Below, piece after piece: positions 1-7,715 of a stretch of DNA of 40,405 nucleotides; within the stretch, counting starts at the first letter, position 1; each line of letters begins with the position of its first letter. The DNA is from Burkholderiales bacterium (GTDB lineage Bacteria; Pseudomonadota; Gammaproteobacteria; Burkholderiales; Burkholderiaceae_C): positions 1 through 40,405 of the forward strand of contig JAGWVB010000006.1 in NCBI GenBank assembly GCA_018971105.1, read 5' to 3'. Made by a program: the position numbers and the translations under genes. The notes under the pieces are model-generated. The model saw nothing but the letters and a program-made list of their open reading frames with translations, searched no databases and was not told the origin of the DNA.

Positions 1-60
1 TATGACAACGGGCTTAGCCACGAGGCTGCCGACCTGCTACTGATGAAATTTCCGGGCTAG
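1..60 (+). CDS. C-terminal end of an unidentified protein (partial)
   Basis: Reading from base 1 gives an open frame of 19 codons ending YDNGLSHEAADLLLMKFPG at a TAG stop (58-60). The gene would begin before the window and be convergent with the flavin reductase, whose stop lies at 76-78. The stretch uses codons such as CTT, CTA, AAA and TTT that are rare in the rest of the window, so it may be older or foreign sequence, or may not be coding. I do not recognise the family from so short a tail. Confidence 0.3.
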   Translation, partial: YDNGLSHEAADLLLMKFPG

Positions 61-75
61 GTCGAGCGCGTGCGC

Positions 76-1038
76 TCAGACCCAGAGCTTGGGCAGCCCC
101 GGATCGCTGACCGCGATCAGCCGCTTCAGCGCATTGCGCAGCGCCGCGGCGTCGATTTCGCCAAGGCGGCCGACGACATCGGCCTCGACCCCCTTGGCCG
201 CCGCCATCACGTGCAGGATGGCATCGCGGCCGCGCTCGGCCAGTGCGTAGCCGCCGGCGTCGCAGCGCAGCAGGCCGCGCGCGACGAGCGCATCGAGCAG
301 CACCGCGCCGACGTCTATGCCGGTGTAGGCGATATGGGCGGCGATCTCGGCGGCGCTGAAGGGCGCGCGCACCGCCAGCAGCGAGAGCACGAAGAACGCC
401 GCGTCGTCGAGCCCGCGTTCGTCCAGCGTGCGCCGGAAGCCGGCGACGAACTGGTAATGCGCGCGCCCGAGCAGGTAGCCCAGCAGGTTCTCGGAATAGG
501 GCGCCGAGCCGGCATCGGCGTCGGCCCCGGTCGAGACATTGCCGGCGACCTTGGCCGCGAGCGCGTAGCCGCCGGTGACGAACAGCAGCGGCGCGCGCTC
601 GCTGCGGTCGTAGGCGACGACCTCGCCGACGAAGATCAGGTGGTCGCCGCCCTCGTAGCAGAACGCGGTGCGGCATTGGAAGCGGGCGCTGCAGCCCTGG
701 ATCAGCGGTGCCTCGCCGGCGCCGGTGTCGAGCTCGAGCGCGGCGAACTTGTCCTCGCCGGCGCGCGCGAAGCGGTTCGACAGCGCCTCCTGGTCGTTGG
801 CCAGGATATGCACGTTCCATTGCGAGGCGGCGCTGAACACCGGCAGGCTGCGCGCCGTCTTCGCCAGGCTCCACAGCACCATCGGCGGGTCCATCGAGAC
901 CGAATTGAAGCTGTTCGCGGTGATGCCCACCGGCGTGCCGTCGGCGCCTCGCGCGGTGATGATCGTCACCCCGGTGGCGAAGCGCCCGAGGGCGAGGCGG
1001 AAATCCCTGGCGTCGAAGCGTGGTGCAGCGGCATGCAT
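76..1038 (-). CDS. hsaB: Flavin reductase of the 3-HSA monooxygenase, with C-terminal MarR-like domain
   Basis: NAD(P)H:flavin oxidoreductase of 320 aa that would supply reduced flavin to the oxygenase encoded divergently at 1227 (HsaA/TesA2 type). Residues about 8-165 form the flavin reductase-like split-barrel domain, with the typical start (FRLALGRFATGVTIIT) and the GITANSFNSVSMDPP segment. Residues about 180-320 look like a MarR-type winged helix (YLLGRAHYQF, LSLLAVRAPFSAAEIAAHI, LLDALVARGLL). Mycobacterial HsaB has only the first domain (about 187 aa). The long form recalls the Acinetobacter p-hydroxyphenylacetate hydroxylase reductase, whose MarR-like tail senses the substrate. The start at 1038 (MHAAAPRFD) fits the family. 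A longer frame to 1329 would run across the divergent promoter and into hsaA, so I reject it. Function is firm; substrate is inferred from context. Confidence 0.85.
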   Translation of the reverse strand: MHAAAPRFDARDFRLALGRFATGVTIITARGADGTPVGITANSFNSVSMDPPMVLWSLAKTARSLPVFSAASQWNVHILANDQEALSNRFARAGEDKFAALELDTGAGEAPLIQGCSARFQCRTAFCYEGGDHLIFVGEVVAYDRSERAPLLFVTGGYALAAKVAGNVSTGADADAGSAPYSENLLGYLLGRAHYQFVAGFRRTLDERGLDDAAFFVLSLLAVRAPFSAAEIAAHIAYTGIDVGAVLLDALVARGLLRCDAGGYALAERGRDAILHVMAAAKGVEADVVGRLGEIDAAALRNALKRLIAVSDPGLPKLWV

Positions 1039-1132
1039 GGGCGCGAGACTGATGCCTGCGGCGCTGCGCGCAATCCTCCATTTGGACCAGATGCGACGCC
1101 GCCGCGCACGCGGCGCCGACGCGGCCGCCGCG

Positions 1133-1151
1133 TTAGTCCGAACAGACGATG
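1133..1151 (+). promoter_or_regulatory. Operator-like palindrome, site 1 (divergent hsaB/hsaA promoter region)
   Basis: TTAGTCCGAACAGACGATG lies in the 188-bp space between the divergent starts at 1038 and 1227. It ends 75 bp before the hsaA ATG. It is one of nine related sites in the window with consensus YTAGTCCGAACGGACGATG. An imperfect inverted repeat (GTCCG..CRGAC) suggests a dimeric regulator. The protein that binds it is not known from sequence. Confidence 0.65.
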
Positions 1152-1226
1152 AATGCGCGACCCCCGCGATGGGACGATCACGCCGCGCCGCGGCATCCTC
1201 CGCGGCCGGCGTGGAGAGACGACGAC

Positions 1227-2450
1227 ATGGGTGCAAGACTCGACAGCGGCCTGATGGGCGGCAACACCGACGACTGGCTGACGCCGCAGGCGCAGGCGCT
1301 GATCGACCGCGCCCGCGCGCTGGCGCCACGGCTGGCCGAACGCGCGGCGCAGGCCGAGCGCGACGGCATCGTGCCGCGCGCCAGCGTCGAGGAGATCCGT
1401 GAGGCGGGGCTGTTCAAGGTGCTGCAGCCGCAGCGCTGGGGCGGTTACGAAATGGACCCGCGCGTCTTCTACTCGATCCAGATCGCGCTCGCCGAGGGCT
1501 GCATGGCGACGGCCTGGATCTACGGCGTGATCGGCGTCCACAACTGGCAACTGCCGCTGTTCCCGGCGCAGGCGCAGGACGATGTCTGGGGGCGCGACCC
1601 GCAGACACTGATCGCCTCGACCTACATGCCGGTGGGCAAGGCCGAGAAGGTCGACGGCGGCTACCGCCTCAGCGGCCACTGGAGCTGGAGCAGCGGCTGC
1701 GAGCATTGCGAATGGATCTTCCTCGGCGGCCTGCTGCCGCGCCGCGACGGCTCGGGCGCACTCGAGCACGTGACCTTCCTGCTGCCGAAGTCCGACTTCA
1801 AGATCGTCCACAACTTCGACGTCCTCGGCCTGCGCGCCACCGCCAGCCACGACATCGTCGTCGAGAATGCCTTGGTGCCCGAACACCGCACCCAGCGCAC
1901 CAACGACTACAGCGACGAAGGCTGCCCCGGGCGCCAGGTCAACGGCGGCTGGCTCTACCGCATCCCCTTCATCCAGGTCTTCCAGCGCGCCGTCTCCAGC
2001 GCCTGCATCGGCGCGCTCGACGGCGCGGTGACGATGTTCCGGGAGCGCTCGGCCACGCATGTCGGCAAGCATGGCAGCAAGTCGGCCGAGGACGTCGCCG
2101 CGCAGATGGCGGTGACGCAGGCGATGATGGCCAGCGACGAGGCCAAGCTCGTGCTCTACCGCAATTACGCCCAGGTCGTCGGCTACGCCAAGGAGGGCGG
2201 GCGCATGCCGGTCGAGCAGCGCCTGATGCAGCGCGCGCAGGCCTCGGCGGTGCCCAAGCGCTGCGCCGAGCTCGTCAACGAGATGCTGCGCACCTGCGCC
2301 GCCAACGGCGTCTTCAAGAGCAATCCGCTGGAGCGCATCTTCCGCGACCTGCATGTCGCGCGCGGCCATATCGCGAACAATGCCGACGCCTACGCGCGCG
2401 CCCACGGCGCGGTGATGCTGGGGCTGCCCAACACCGACCCCTTCGTCTGA
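1227..2450 (+). CDS. hsaA: 3-hydroxy-9,10-secosteroid (3-HSA) monooxygenase, oxygenase subunit
   Basis: Flavin-dependent monooxygenase of the acyl-CoA dehydrogenase fold, 407 aa (mycobacterial HsaA is 394 aa). In steroid degraders this protein (HsaA, TesA2 in Comamonas) hydroxylates the aromatised A ring of 3-HSA to the catechol 3,4-DHSA, using reduced flavin from HsaB. Family landmarks include the N-terminal helical part (RASVEEIREAGLFKVLQPQ), the central strand region (GHWSWSSGCEHCEWIFLGG), the VLGLRATASHDIVVENALVP segment and the C-terminal RIFRDLHVARGHI motif shared by the HpaB2/HsaA class. GGAGAG at 1212-1217 precedes the ATG at 1227. An upstream ATG at 1149 falls inside the operator site, so I reject it. 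The stop overlaps the next start (TGATG), which points to translational coupling. Confidence 0.9.
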   Translation: MGARLDSGLMGGNTDDWLTPQAQALIDRARALAPRLAERAAQAERDGIVPRASVEEIREAGLFKVLQPQRWGGYEMDPRVFYSIQIALAEGCMATAWIYGVIGVHNWQLPLFPAQAQDDVWGRDPQTLIASTYMPVGKAEKVDGGYRLSGHWSWSSGCEHCEWIFLGGLLPRRDGSGALEHVTFLLPKSDFKIVHNFDVLGLRATASHDIVVENALVPEHRTQRTNDYSDEGCPGRQVNGGWLYRIPFIQVFQRAVSSACIGALDGAVTMFRERSATHVGKHGSKSAEDVAAQMAVTQAMMASDEAKLVLYRNYAQVVGYAKEGGRMPVEQRLMQRAQASAVPKRCAELVNEMLRTCAANGVFKSNPLERIFRDLHVARGHIANNADAYARAHGAVMLGLPNTDPFV

Positions 2451-4189
2451 TGACGGATCCCACGCGCGTCGACCTTGTCGTGGTCGGCTCCGGCGCCGGG
2501 GCGCTGATGGGGGCGGTGCGCGCCGCCGACGCCGGGCTCTCGGTGCTGGTGGTCGAGAAGTCGGCGCTCGTCGGCGGCACCTCGGCGATCTCGGGCGGCG
2601 GCATCTGGGTCCCGTGCAACGACGACCAGGCGCGCGCCGGCGTCGCCGACCGCATCGAGGACGCCTTCCTCTACCTGCGCACCTGCGCGCGCGGCCTGGC
2701 CAGCGACGACCGCGTGCTGGCCTACCTCGAGACGGCGCGCGCGATGGCCGCGTACCTGGCCGAGATCGGCGTGCCCTATCGCTGCATGCCGCTGTATGCC
2801 GACTACTACCCGACGCTGCCCGGTGCGCGCCCCGGAGGCCGCACGATGGACCCGCTGGCCTTCGACGCGGCGCGGCTCGGGCTCGATGCGCTGGGCCGGC
2901 TGCGGCCGACGAATCCGGGCCAACTGATCTTCGGCCGCATGAACATCGACGCCTTCGACGCCCGCACCATGCTGGCCAAGGAGCGCGGCGCGAACTGGGT
3001 GCTGGCGAAGATCATGCTGCGCTATTTCCTCGACTATCCCTGGCGGCGCAGGACGCGTCGTGACCGGCGCCTCACCGGCGGCCAGGCGCTGGTCGGCGGG
3101 CTTTACGCGGCGCTGCTCAAACGGAAAGTGCCGATCTGGCTCGAGTCGCCGCTGCGCGAACTGGTGCGCGAGGGGGAGGGCGGCCGCGTCACCGGGATCG
3201 TCGTCGAGCACGAGGGGAAGCCGGTGACCGTGCAGGCGCGCCTGGGTGTGCTGCTCGCAGCCGGCGGCTTCGAGCGCGACCCGGCGCTGCGCGCCGAGCA
3301 TCTGCCGCAGCCCACCGACGCGGCCTGGACCGCGACGCCGCCGGGCTGCAACACGGGCGATGCGATCCGCGCCGGCGCCGCCGCCGGCGCCGCGCTGCAC
3401 CTGATGGCGCATACCTGGGGCGCGCCGACGCTGGATGTGCCCAAGGAGGACAAGTTCCGCGCCCTCTTCGTCGAGCGGTCGCTCCCCGGCTGCATGGTCG
3501 TCAACGCGCGCGGCGCGCGCTTCCTCAACGAATCCTGTCCCTACCCGGAATTCCAGCAGGCGATGTACGCCGACCATGCGCAGGGCGGCGGGGCGATCCC
3601 GGCCTGGATCGTCTTCGACGCCGGCTTCCGCGCCCGCTACCCGATCGGCCCGCTGATGCCGGCCTCGGCGGTGCCCGACGCCAAGGTGCGGCGCAGCTGG
3701 TGGAACAAGGTGGTGTGGAAGGGCGCGACGCTCGATGAACTCGCGGCGGCCATCGGCGTCGACGCCGCCGGCCTGCGCGCGAGTGCGGCGCGCATGAGCG
3801 ACTACGCGCGCAGCGGCAAGGACCTCGAATTCGACCGCGGCGGCAATGTCTTCGACCGCTATTACGGCGACGTCAACGTCAAGCCCAATCCGAACCTGGC
3901 GCCGATCGAGCGCGGGCCCTTCTACGCGATGAAGCTGTGGCCGGGCGACATAGGCACCAAGGGCGGATTGGTGACCGACCGCGACGCCCGCGTCCTCGAC
4001 ACCGCGGGTCGCGTCATCGAGGGCCTGTACTGCGTCGGCAACAACAGCGCGTCGGTGATGGGGCCTTCGTACGCCGGCGCAGGGTCGACGCTCGGGCCGG
4101 CGATGACCTTCGCCTTCCGCGCCGTCGCGGCGATGCGCGGCCAGGCGCTGGCGCTGCAGCGCACCGACCTGCTGCAGGCGCCGGGATGA
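2450..4189 (+). CDS. kstD: 3-ketosteroid delta1-dehydrogenase (KstD)
   Basis: FAD enzyme of 579 aa that inserts the C1-C2 double bond into 3-ketosteroids, a step towards ring B opening together with 9alpha-hydroxylation. The N-terminal dinucleotide fold reads VDLVVVGSGAGALMGAVRAA, followed by the flavin contact GGTSAISGGGIWVP. The C-terminus carries PSYAGAGSTLGPA, where Tyr541 and Gly545 match the YxxxG pair (Tyr487/Gly491 in Rhodococcus KstD1) that polarises the 3-keto group. NARGARFLNESCPY matches the conserved substrate-domain loop. The length is slightly above the 510-570 aa usual for KstD. The start overlaps the hsaA stop and the end overlaps the next gene by 4 bp (ATGA). Substrate range, such as 5alpha/5beta or bile-acid steroids, cannot be told from sequence. 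Confidence 0.88.
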   Translation: MTDPTRVDLVVVGSGAGALMGAVRAADAGLSVLVVEKSALVGGTSAISGGGIWVPCNDDQARAGVADRIEDAFLYLRTCARGLASDDRVLAYLETARAMAAYLAEIGVPYRCMPLYADYYPTLPGARPGGRTMDPLAFDAARLGLDALGRLRPTNPGQLIFGRMNIDAFDARTMLAKERGANWVLAKIMLRYFLDYPWRRRTRRDRRLTGGQALVGGLYAALLKRKVPIWLESPLRELVREGEGGRVTGIVVEHEGKPVTVQARLGVLLAAGGFERDPALRAEHLPQPTDAAWTATPPGCNTGDAIRAGAAAGAALHLMAHTWGAPTLDVPKEDKFRALFVERSLPGCMVVNARGARFLNESCPYPEFQQAMYADHAQGGGAIPAWIVFDAGFRARYPIGPLMPASAVPDAKVRRSWWNKVVWKGATLDELAAAIGVDAAGLRASAARMSDYARSGKDLEFDRGGNVFDRYYGDVNVKPNPNLAPIERGPFYAMKLWPGDIGTKGGLVTDRDARVLDTAGRVIEGLYCVGNNSASVMGPSYAGAGSTLGPAMTFAFRAVAAMRGQALALQRTDLLQAPG

Positions 4190-5868
4190 CGCAGGCGGCG
4201 ACGGAGAAGTCCACCGTCACGCCGATCGAGCCCGCGCTCGAGGTCGGCTCGGCGGCCGAGCTCGACTGGAGCGACAGCGCCGATGTCGTCGTCGTCGGCT
4301 GGGGTGCCGCCGGTGCCTGCGCAGCGATCGAAGCGCGCAGCGCCGACACCGACGTCATCGTCGTCGACCGTTTCGGCGGCGGCGGCGCGAGCACGCTCTC
4401 GGGCGGTGTCGTCTACGCCGGCGGCGGCACGCCGCAGCAGCGCGAGGCCGGATTCGACGACACGCCGCAGGCGATGGCCGACTACCTGCGCCACGAGGTC
4501 AACGGCGTCGTCTCTGACGCGACGCTGCTGCGCTTCTGCCGCGAGAGCGCGGCCAATCTCGCCTGGCTCGAGGCGCAGGGCGCGCGCTTCGGCTCGACGA
4601 TGCCGGCACACAAGACCTCGTATCCGCCCGACGGCGTCTACCTCTATCACTCGGGCAACGAGGTCGTCCCGGCCTACGGCGGCGCCGCACCGCCGGCGCC
4701 GCGCGGCCATCGCACGGTGGCGCGAGGCCAGTCGGGCGCGACGCTCTACGCGGCGCTGCAGGCGGCGACGTTGCGCGCCGGTGCGCGGCCGCTGACGCAA
4801 GCCGCCGTGCGCCGTCTCGTCGTCGAACGCGGCAAGAATGGCACGCTTGGGCGCATCGTCGGCGTCGAGGTCTGGCAATTGCCGCAAGGCCATTCCAAGA
4901 CGAAGCGCCACGCCGAACTCGACGCGCTGATCGCGAAATGGCGCCTCGTCCAGCCGGCCAAGGCGGCCGCCGGCCGGCGCGAGGCCGCGGCGATCGAGCG
5001 CGAACTGGCCGCGCCGCTGCGGCTGCGCGCGCGCCGCGGTGTCGTACTCGCCACAGGCGGCTACATCTACAACCCCGAGCTGATCCGCGAACATGCGCCG
5101 CAGTACCGGCGCGGCTGGCCGATCGGCGGTGCTGGCTGCGACGGCAGCGGACTGCGGCTGGGGCAGAGCGTCGGCGGCGCGGCGCAGGACCTGGGCAATG
5201 TCTCGGGCTGGCGCTTCATCACGCCGCCCTCGGTCTGGCCCAAGGGCCTCGTCGTCAACGAACGCGGCGAGCGCTTCTGCAACGAGCAGGTCTACGGCGC
5301 CAAGCTCGGCCACGAGATGGTCGAGCACCAGGGCGGTCGCGCCTGGCTCGTGATCGACTCGCGGCTGCGCTGGCAGGCGGTGCGCGAATGCCTGTTCGGC
5401 CGCCTCTGGTCGTTCCAGTCGCTGCCGGCGCTGGCGCTGATGTTCCTGGCCGCGCGCAAGGCGTCGACGATTGAGGGGCTGGCCCAGCAGATCGGCGCCG
5501 ACCCGGCGCGGCTGCGCGCCAGCGTCGATGCGGCGAACGCCGCCGCGCGCGGCGAGCGCGAGGACGCGTTCGGCAAGTCGCCCGACATGCGCCAGCCCTG
5601 CACGCGCGCGCCGTACTTCGCGCTCGACATCTCGATCGGTTCGAAGCTGTTCCCGCTGGCCACGCTGACGCTGGGCGGGCTGCGCGTCGACGAGGCCGAC
5701 GGCGCCGTGCGCGACGCGCAGGGCGCGTCGATCGCCGGCCTCTACGCCGCCGGCCGCAGCGCCATCGGCCTCCCCTCGTCGCGCTATGTCAGCGGGCTCT
5801 CGCTCGCCGACTGCGTGTTTTCGGGCCGTCGCGCCGGCCGCGCCGCGGCGCAGGCCTCGGAGGATTGA
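4186..5868 (+). CDS. 3-ketosteroid delta4(5alpha)-dehydrogenase-like flavoprotein (TesI type)
   Basis: Second FAD flavoprotein of the fumarate reductase/KstD superfamily, 560 aa. The FAD motif is DVVVVGWGAAGACAAIEA (about residues 30-48), with GGGASTLSGGVVYAGGGT next to the flavin. It differs from the preceding KstD at the C-terminus: SSRYVSGLSLADCVFSGR carries Tyr534 and Ser536. This spacing matches the Tyr466/Ser468 active-site pair I recall for the Rhodococcus jostii delta4(5alpha)-dehydrogenase structure, rather than YxxxG. I therefore favour a delta4(5alpha)-KSTD, which forms the C4-C5 double bond of saturated 3-ketosteroids such as those from bile acids, over a second delta1 enzyme. An insertion around residues 220-270, rich in Lys, Arg and Ala, makes it longer than the 511-aa Rhodococcus enzyme. 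It overlaps kstD by 4 bp. Confidence 0.8.
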   Translation: MTQAATEKSTVTPIEPALEVGSAAELDWSDSADVVVVGWGAAGACAAIEARSADTDVIVVDRFGGGGASTLSGGVVYAGGGTPQQREAGFDDTPQAMADYLRHEVNGVVSDATLLRFCRESAANLAWLEAQGARFGSTMPAHKTSYPPDGVYLYHSGNEVVPAYGGAAPPAPRGHRTVARGQSGATLYAALQAATLRAGARPLTQAAVRRLVVERGKNGTLGRIVGVEVWQLPQGHSKTKRHAELDALIAKWRLVQPAKAAAGRREAAAIERELAAPLRLRARRGVVLATGGYIYNPELIREHAPQYRRGWPIGGAGCDGSGLRLGQSVGGAAQDLGNVSGWRFITPPSVWPKGLVVNERGERFCNEQVYGAKLGHEMVEHQGGRAWLVIDSRLRWQAVRECLFGRLWSFQSLPALALMFLAARKASTIEGLAQQIGADPARLRASVDAANAAARGEREDAFGKSPDMRQPCTRAPYFALDISIGSKLFPLATLTLGGLRVDEADGAVRDAQGASIAGLYAAGRSAIGLPSSRYVSGLSLADCVFSGRRAGRAAAQASED

Positions 5869-6624
5869 ATGACGACGCTGCAAGGCAAGCTGGCGATGGT
5901 GACGGGCGCGGGCGGCGGGCTCGGGCGCGAGATCGCGGCGCAGTTCGTCGCCGCCGGCGCGCGCGTGCTGCTCACCGACATCGACGGCGAGCGCGTTGCC
6001 GCGGCGGCGCGCGAACTCGGCCCGGCGGCTGCGGCCTGCACGCTCGATGTCGCCGACGAATCGAGCTGGGACGCTGCGATGGCCGCGGCGGCGGCGCTCG
6101 GCGAGCTCGACATCCTCGTCAACAACGCCGGCATCCTGCTGCCCGGCAGCATCGAGGACGCAACGCTGGCGCAATGGCGCCAGCTCATGCGCGTGAATGC
6201 CGATTCGGTCTTCATCGGCTGCCAGCGGGGCTTGCGCGCGATGAAGTCGCGCGGTGGCGCCATCGTCAACATCGCGTCGATCTCGTCGTGGATGCCGGTC
6301 GACGGCTACGCCGCCTATGGCGCAAGCAAGGCCTCGGTGGCGGCGCTGACGCGCTCGGTCGCGCTGCATTGCCGCAAGCGCGGCATCGCGGTGCGCGTCA
6401 ATTCGGTCCACCCGGACGGCATCTGGACGCCGATGATGCAGGCCAGCGCGCCCGGCGTCGACGCCGCGCGGCTGCTTTTCGATGCGAAGGCCAACCGCGG
6501 CGGCCGCGCCTGCACGCCCGACAAGGTCGCGCAGGTCGTGCACTTCCTGGCCTCGGACGCGGCCTCGCATGTCAGCGGCACCGAGATCCGCGTCGACAAC
6601 GCGATCCTGGGCTACGGGCTGTGA
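5869..6624 (+). CDS. 3beta/17beta-hydroxysteroid dehydrogenase (SDR)
   Basis: Classical short-chain dehydrogenase, 251 aa, closely resembling the Comamonas testosteroni 3beta/17beta-HSD (254 aa) along its whole length as I remember that sequence. Shared blocks include LDILVNNAGILLPG, VFIGCQRGLRAMK, VRVNSVHPDGIWTPMMQAS and the C-terminus DNAILGYGL. The NAD site is TGAGGGLG (about residues 12-19) and the catalytic set is Ser in IASISSW with YGASK. It would oxidise 3beta- or 17beta-hydroxysteroids to ketones, feeding the KstD enzymes encoded just upstream. It starts directly after the previous stop (TGAATG), and its own stop overlaps the GTG start of kshB. This is one of the best matches in the window. 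Confidence 0.9.
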   Translation: MTTLQGKLAMVTGAGGGLGREIAAQFVAAGARVLLTDIDGERVAAAARELGPAAAACTLDVADESSWDAAMAAAAALGELDILVNNAGILLPGSIEDATLAQWRQLMRVNADSVFIGCQRGLRAMKSRGGAIVNIASISSWMPVDGYAAYGASKASVAALTRSVALHCRKRGIAVRVNSVHPDGIWTPMMQASAPGVDAARLLFDAKANRGGRACTPDKVAQVVHFLASDAASHVSGTEIRVDNAILGYGL

Positions 6625-7715
6625 GCGCGGGCACGGGCGTGGGCGTTGCCGAGGGCTACCGCAGGCTGCGCGTCGCCGCGATCGTCGACGAGACGGCCGA
6701 CGCGAAATCGATCGTCTTCGATCTGCCCCCGCCCGAGCGCGCGGCCTTCGCCTACCAGCCGGGGCAGTTCGTCACGCTGCGCCTGCCGATCGCCGGGCAG
6801 GTACGGCTGCGCTGCTATTCGATGTCGAGCGCACCGGCGCTCGACGAGGGGCTGCGCGTGACCGTCAAGCGCGTCGCCGGCGGGCGCGCATCGAACTGGA
6901 TCTGCGAGCGGCTGCGCGTCGGCGACGAGGTCGAGATGCTGCCGCCCGCGGGCGCCTTCACGCCGCGCTCGCTCGACGGCGACTTCCTGCTGCTGGCCGC
7001 CGGCAGCGGCATCACGCCGGTGTGGTCGATCCTGCGCTCGGTGCTTGCCGGGGGCAGCGGTCGCGTCGCGCTGTTCTACGCCAACCGCGACGAACGCTCG
7101 GTGATCTTCCGCGCCGAACTCGCGGAGCTGGCCGCCGCGCACCCGCGCCGGCTCGCCGTCGTGCATTGGCTCGATTCGGTGCAGGGCGTGCCGTCGACGG
7201 CGCAGCTCGCGGGCCAGCTCGAGGCCTGGGCGCGGCCCTGGCCCGCGGCGCGCGCCTATATCTGCGGTCCGGCGCCGTTCCGCGACGCGGCCTGCCTGGC
7301 GCTGGCCGCGATCGGCGTCGCCGACGATGCGGTCCATGTCGAGCGCTATGCCTCGCTGCCGGACGAGGTCGATGCCGGCGCCGCGACGGATGGCAGCGCG
7401 GCCGCGGCGGCGGAATCGCCGGCCGCGGCGACCGCGGCGCCCGCCCGCGTGCGGCTGCGGCTCGACGGCCGCGACCATGAATTCGACTGCCGCGGCGGCG
7501 AGACGCTGCTCGACGCCGCCGTGCGCGAGGGCATCGCTGCGCCGCATGCCTGCCGCGCGGGCGTCTGCGGCGCCTGCATGTGCCAGCTCGTCGAGGGCCA
7601 GGCGACGATGCGCCACAACGAAGCGCTCGACGCCAAGGACCTCGCGCGCGGCTGGATCCTCGCCTGCCAGGCGACCCCGGCGAGCGCGCAGCTGACCGTG
7701 AAGTACCCCGGATGA
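6621..7715 (+). CDS. kshB: 3-ketosteroid 9alpha-hydroxylase reductase component (KshB)
   Basis: Electron-transfer flavoprotein of 364 aa that passes electrons from NAD(P)H to a Rieske oxygenase (KshA), which hydroxylates C9 and triggers ring B opening. Domain order is FAD-binding barrel (RCYSMSSAP, about residues 65-75), NAD domain ([11 protein letters not shown]) and, after an Ala/Glu-rich linker near 250-275, a plant-type 2Fe-2S ferredoxin. The cluster cysteines are in [11 protein letters not shown] and the later CQA. This order and length match KshB/HmpR proteins. The GTG start at 6621 overlaps the preceding TGA; no ATG start exists near it in frame. KshA is not in this window, so the partner must be encoded elsewhere. 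Other class IA/PaaE-type reductases share the architecture, so the name rests partly on context. Confidence 0.83.
   Translation: MSAGTGVGVAEGYRRLRVAAIVDETADAKSIVFDLPPPERAAFAYQPGQFVTLRLPIAGQVRLRCYSMSSAPALDEGLRVTVKRVAGGRASNWICERLRVGDEVEMLPPAGAFTPRSLDGDFLLLAAGSGITPVWSILRSVLAGGSGRVALFYANRDERSVIFRAELAELAAAHPRRLAVVHWLDSVQGVPSTAQLAGQLEAWARPWPAARAYICGPAPFRDAACLALAAIGVADDAVHVERYASLPDEVDAGAATDGSAAAAAESPAAATAAPARVRLRLDGRDHEFDCRGGETLLDAAVREGIAAPHACRAGVCGACMCQLVEGQATMRHNEALDAKDLARGWILACQATPASAQLTVKYPG

Noticed and set aside
1036-1329. N-terminal extension of the flavin reductase to 1329
   Set aside because: It would cross the divergent operator region and overlap hsaA, and its residues are low-complexity without family match.
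3922-6570. Minus-strand open frame of 882 codons, and a similar 784-codon frame at 35936-38290
   Set aside because: Both are opposite to recognised enzymes (KstD-like, FadB-type) and have shadow composition.
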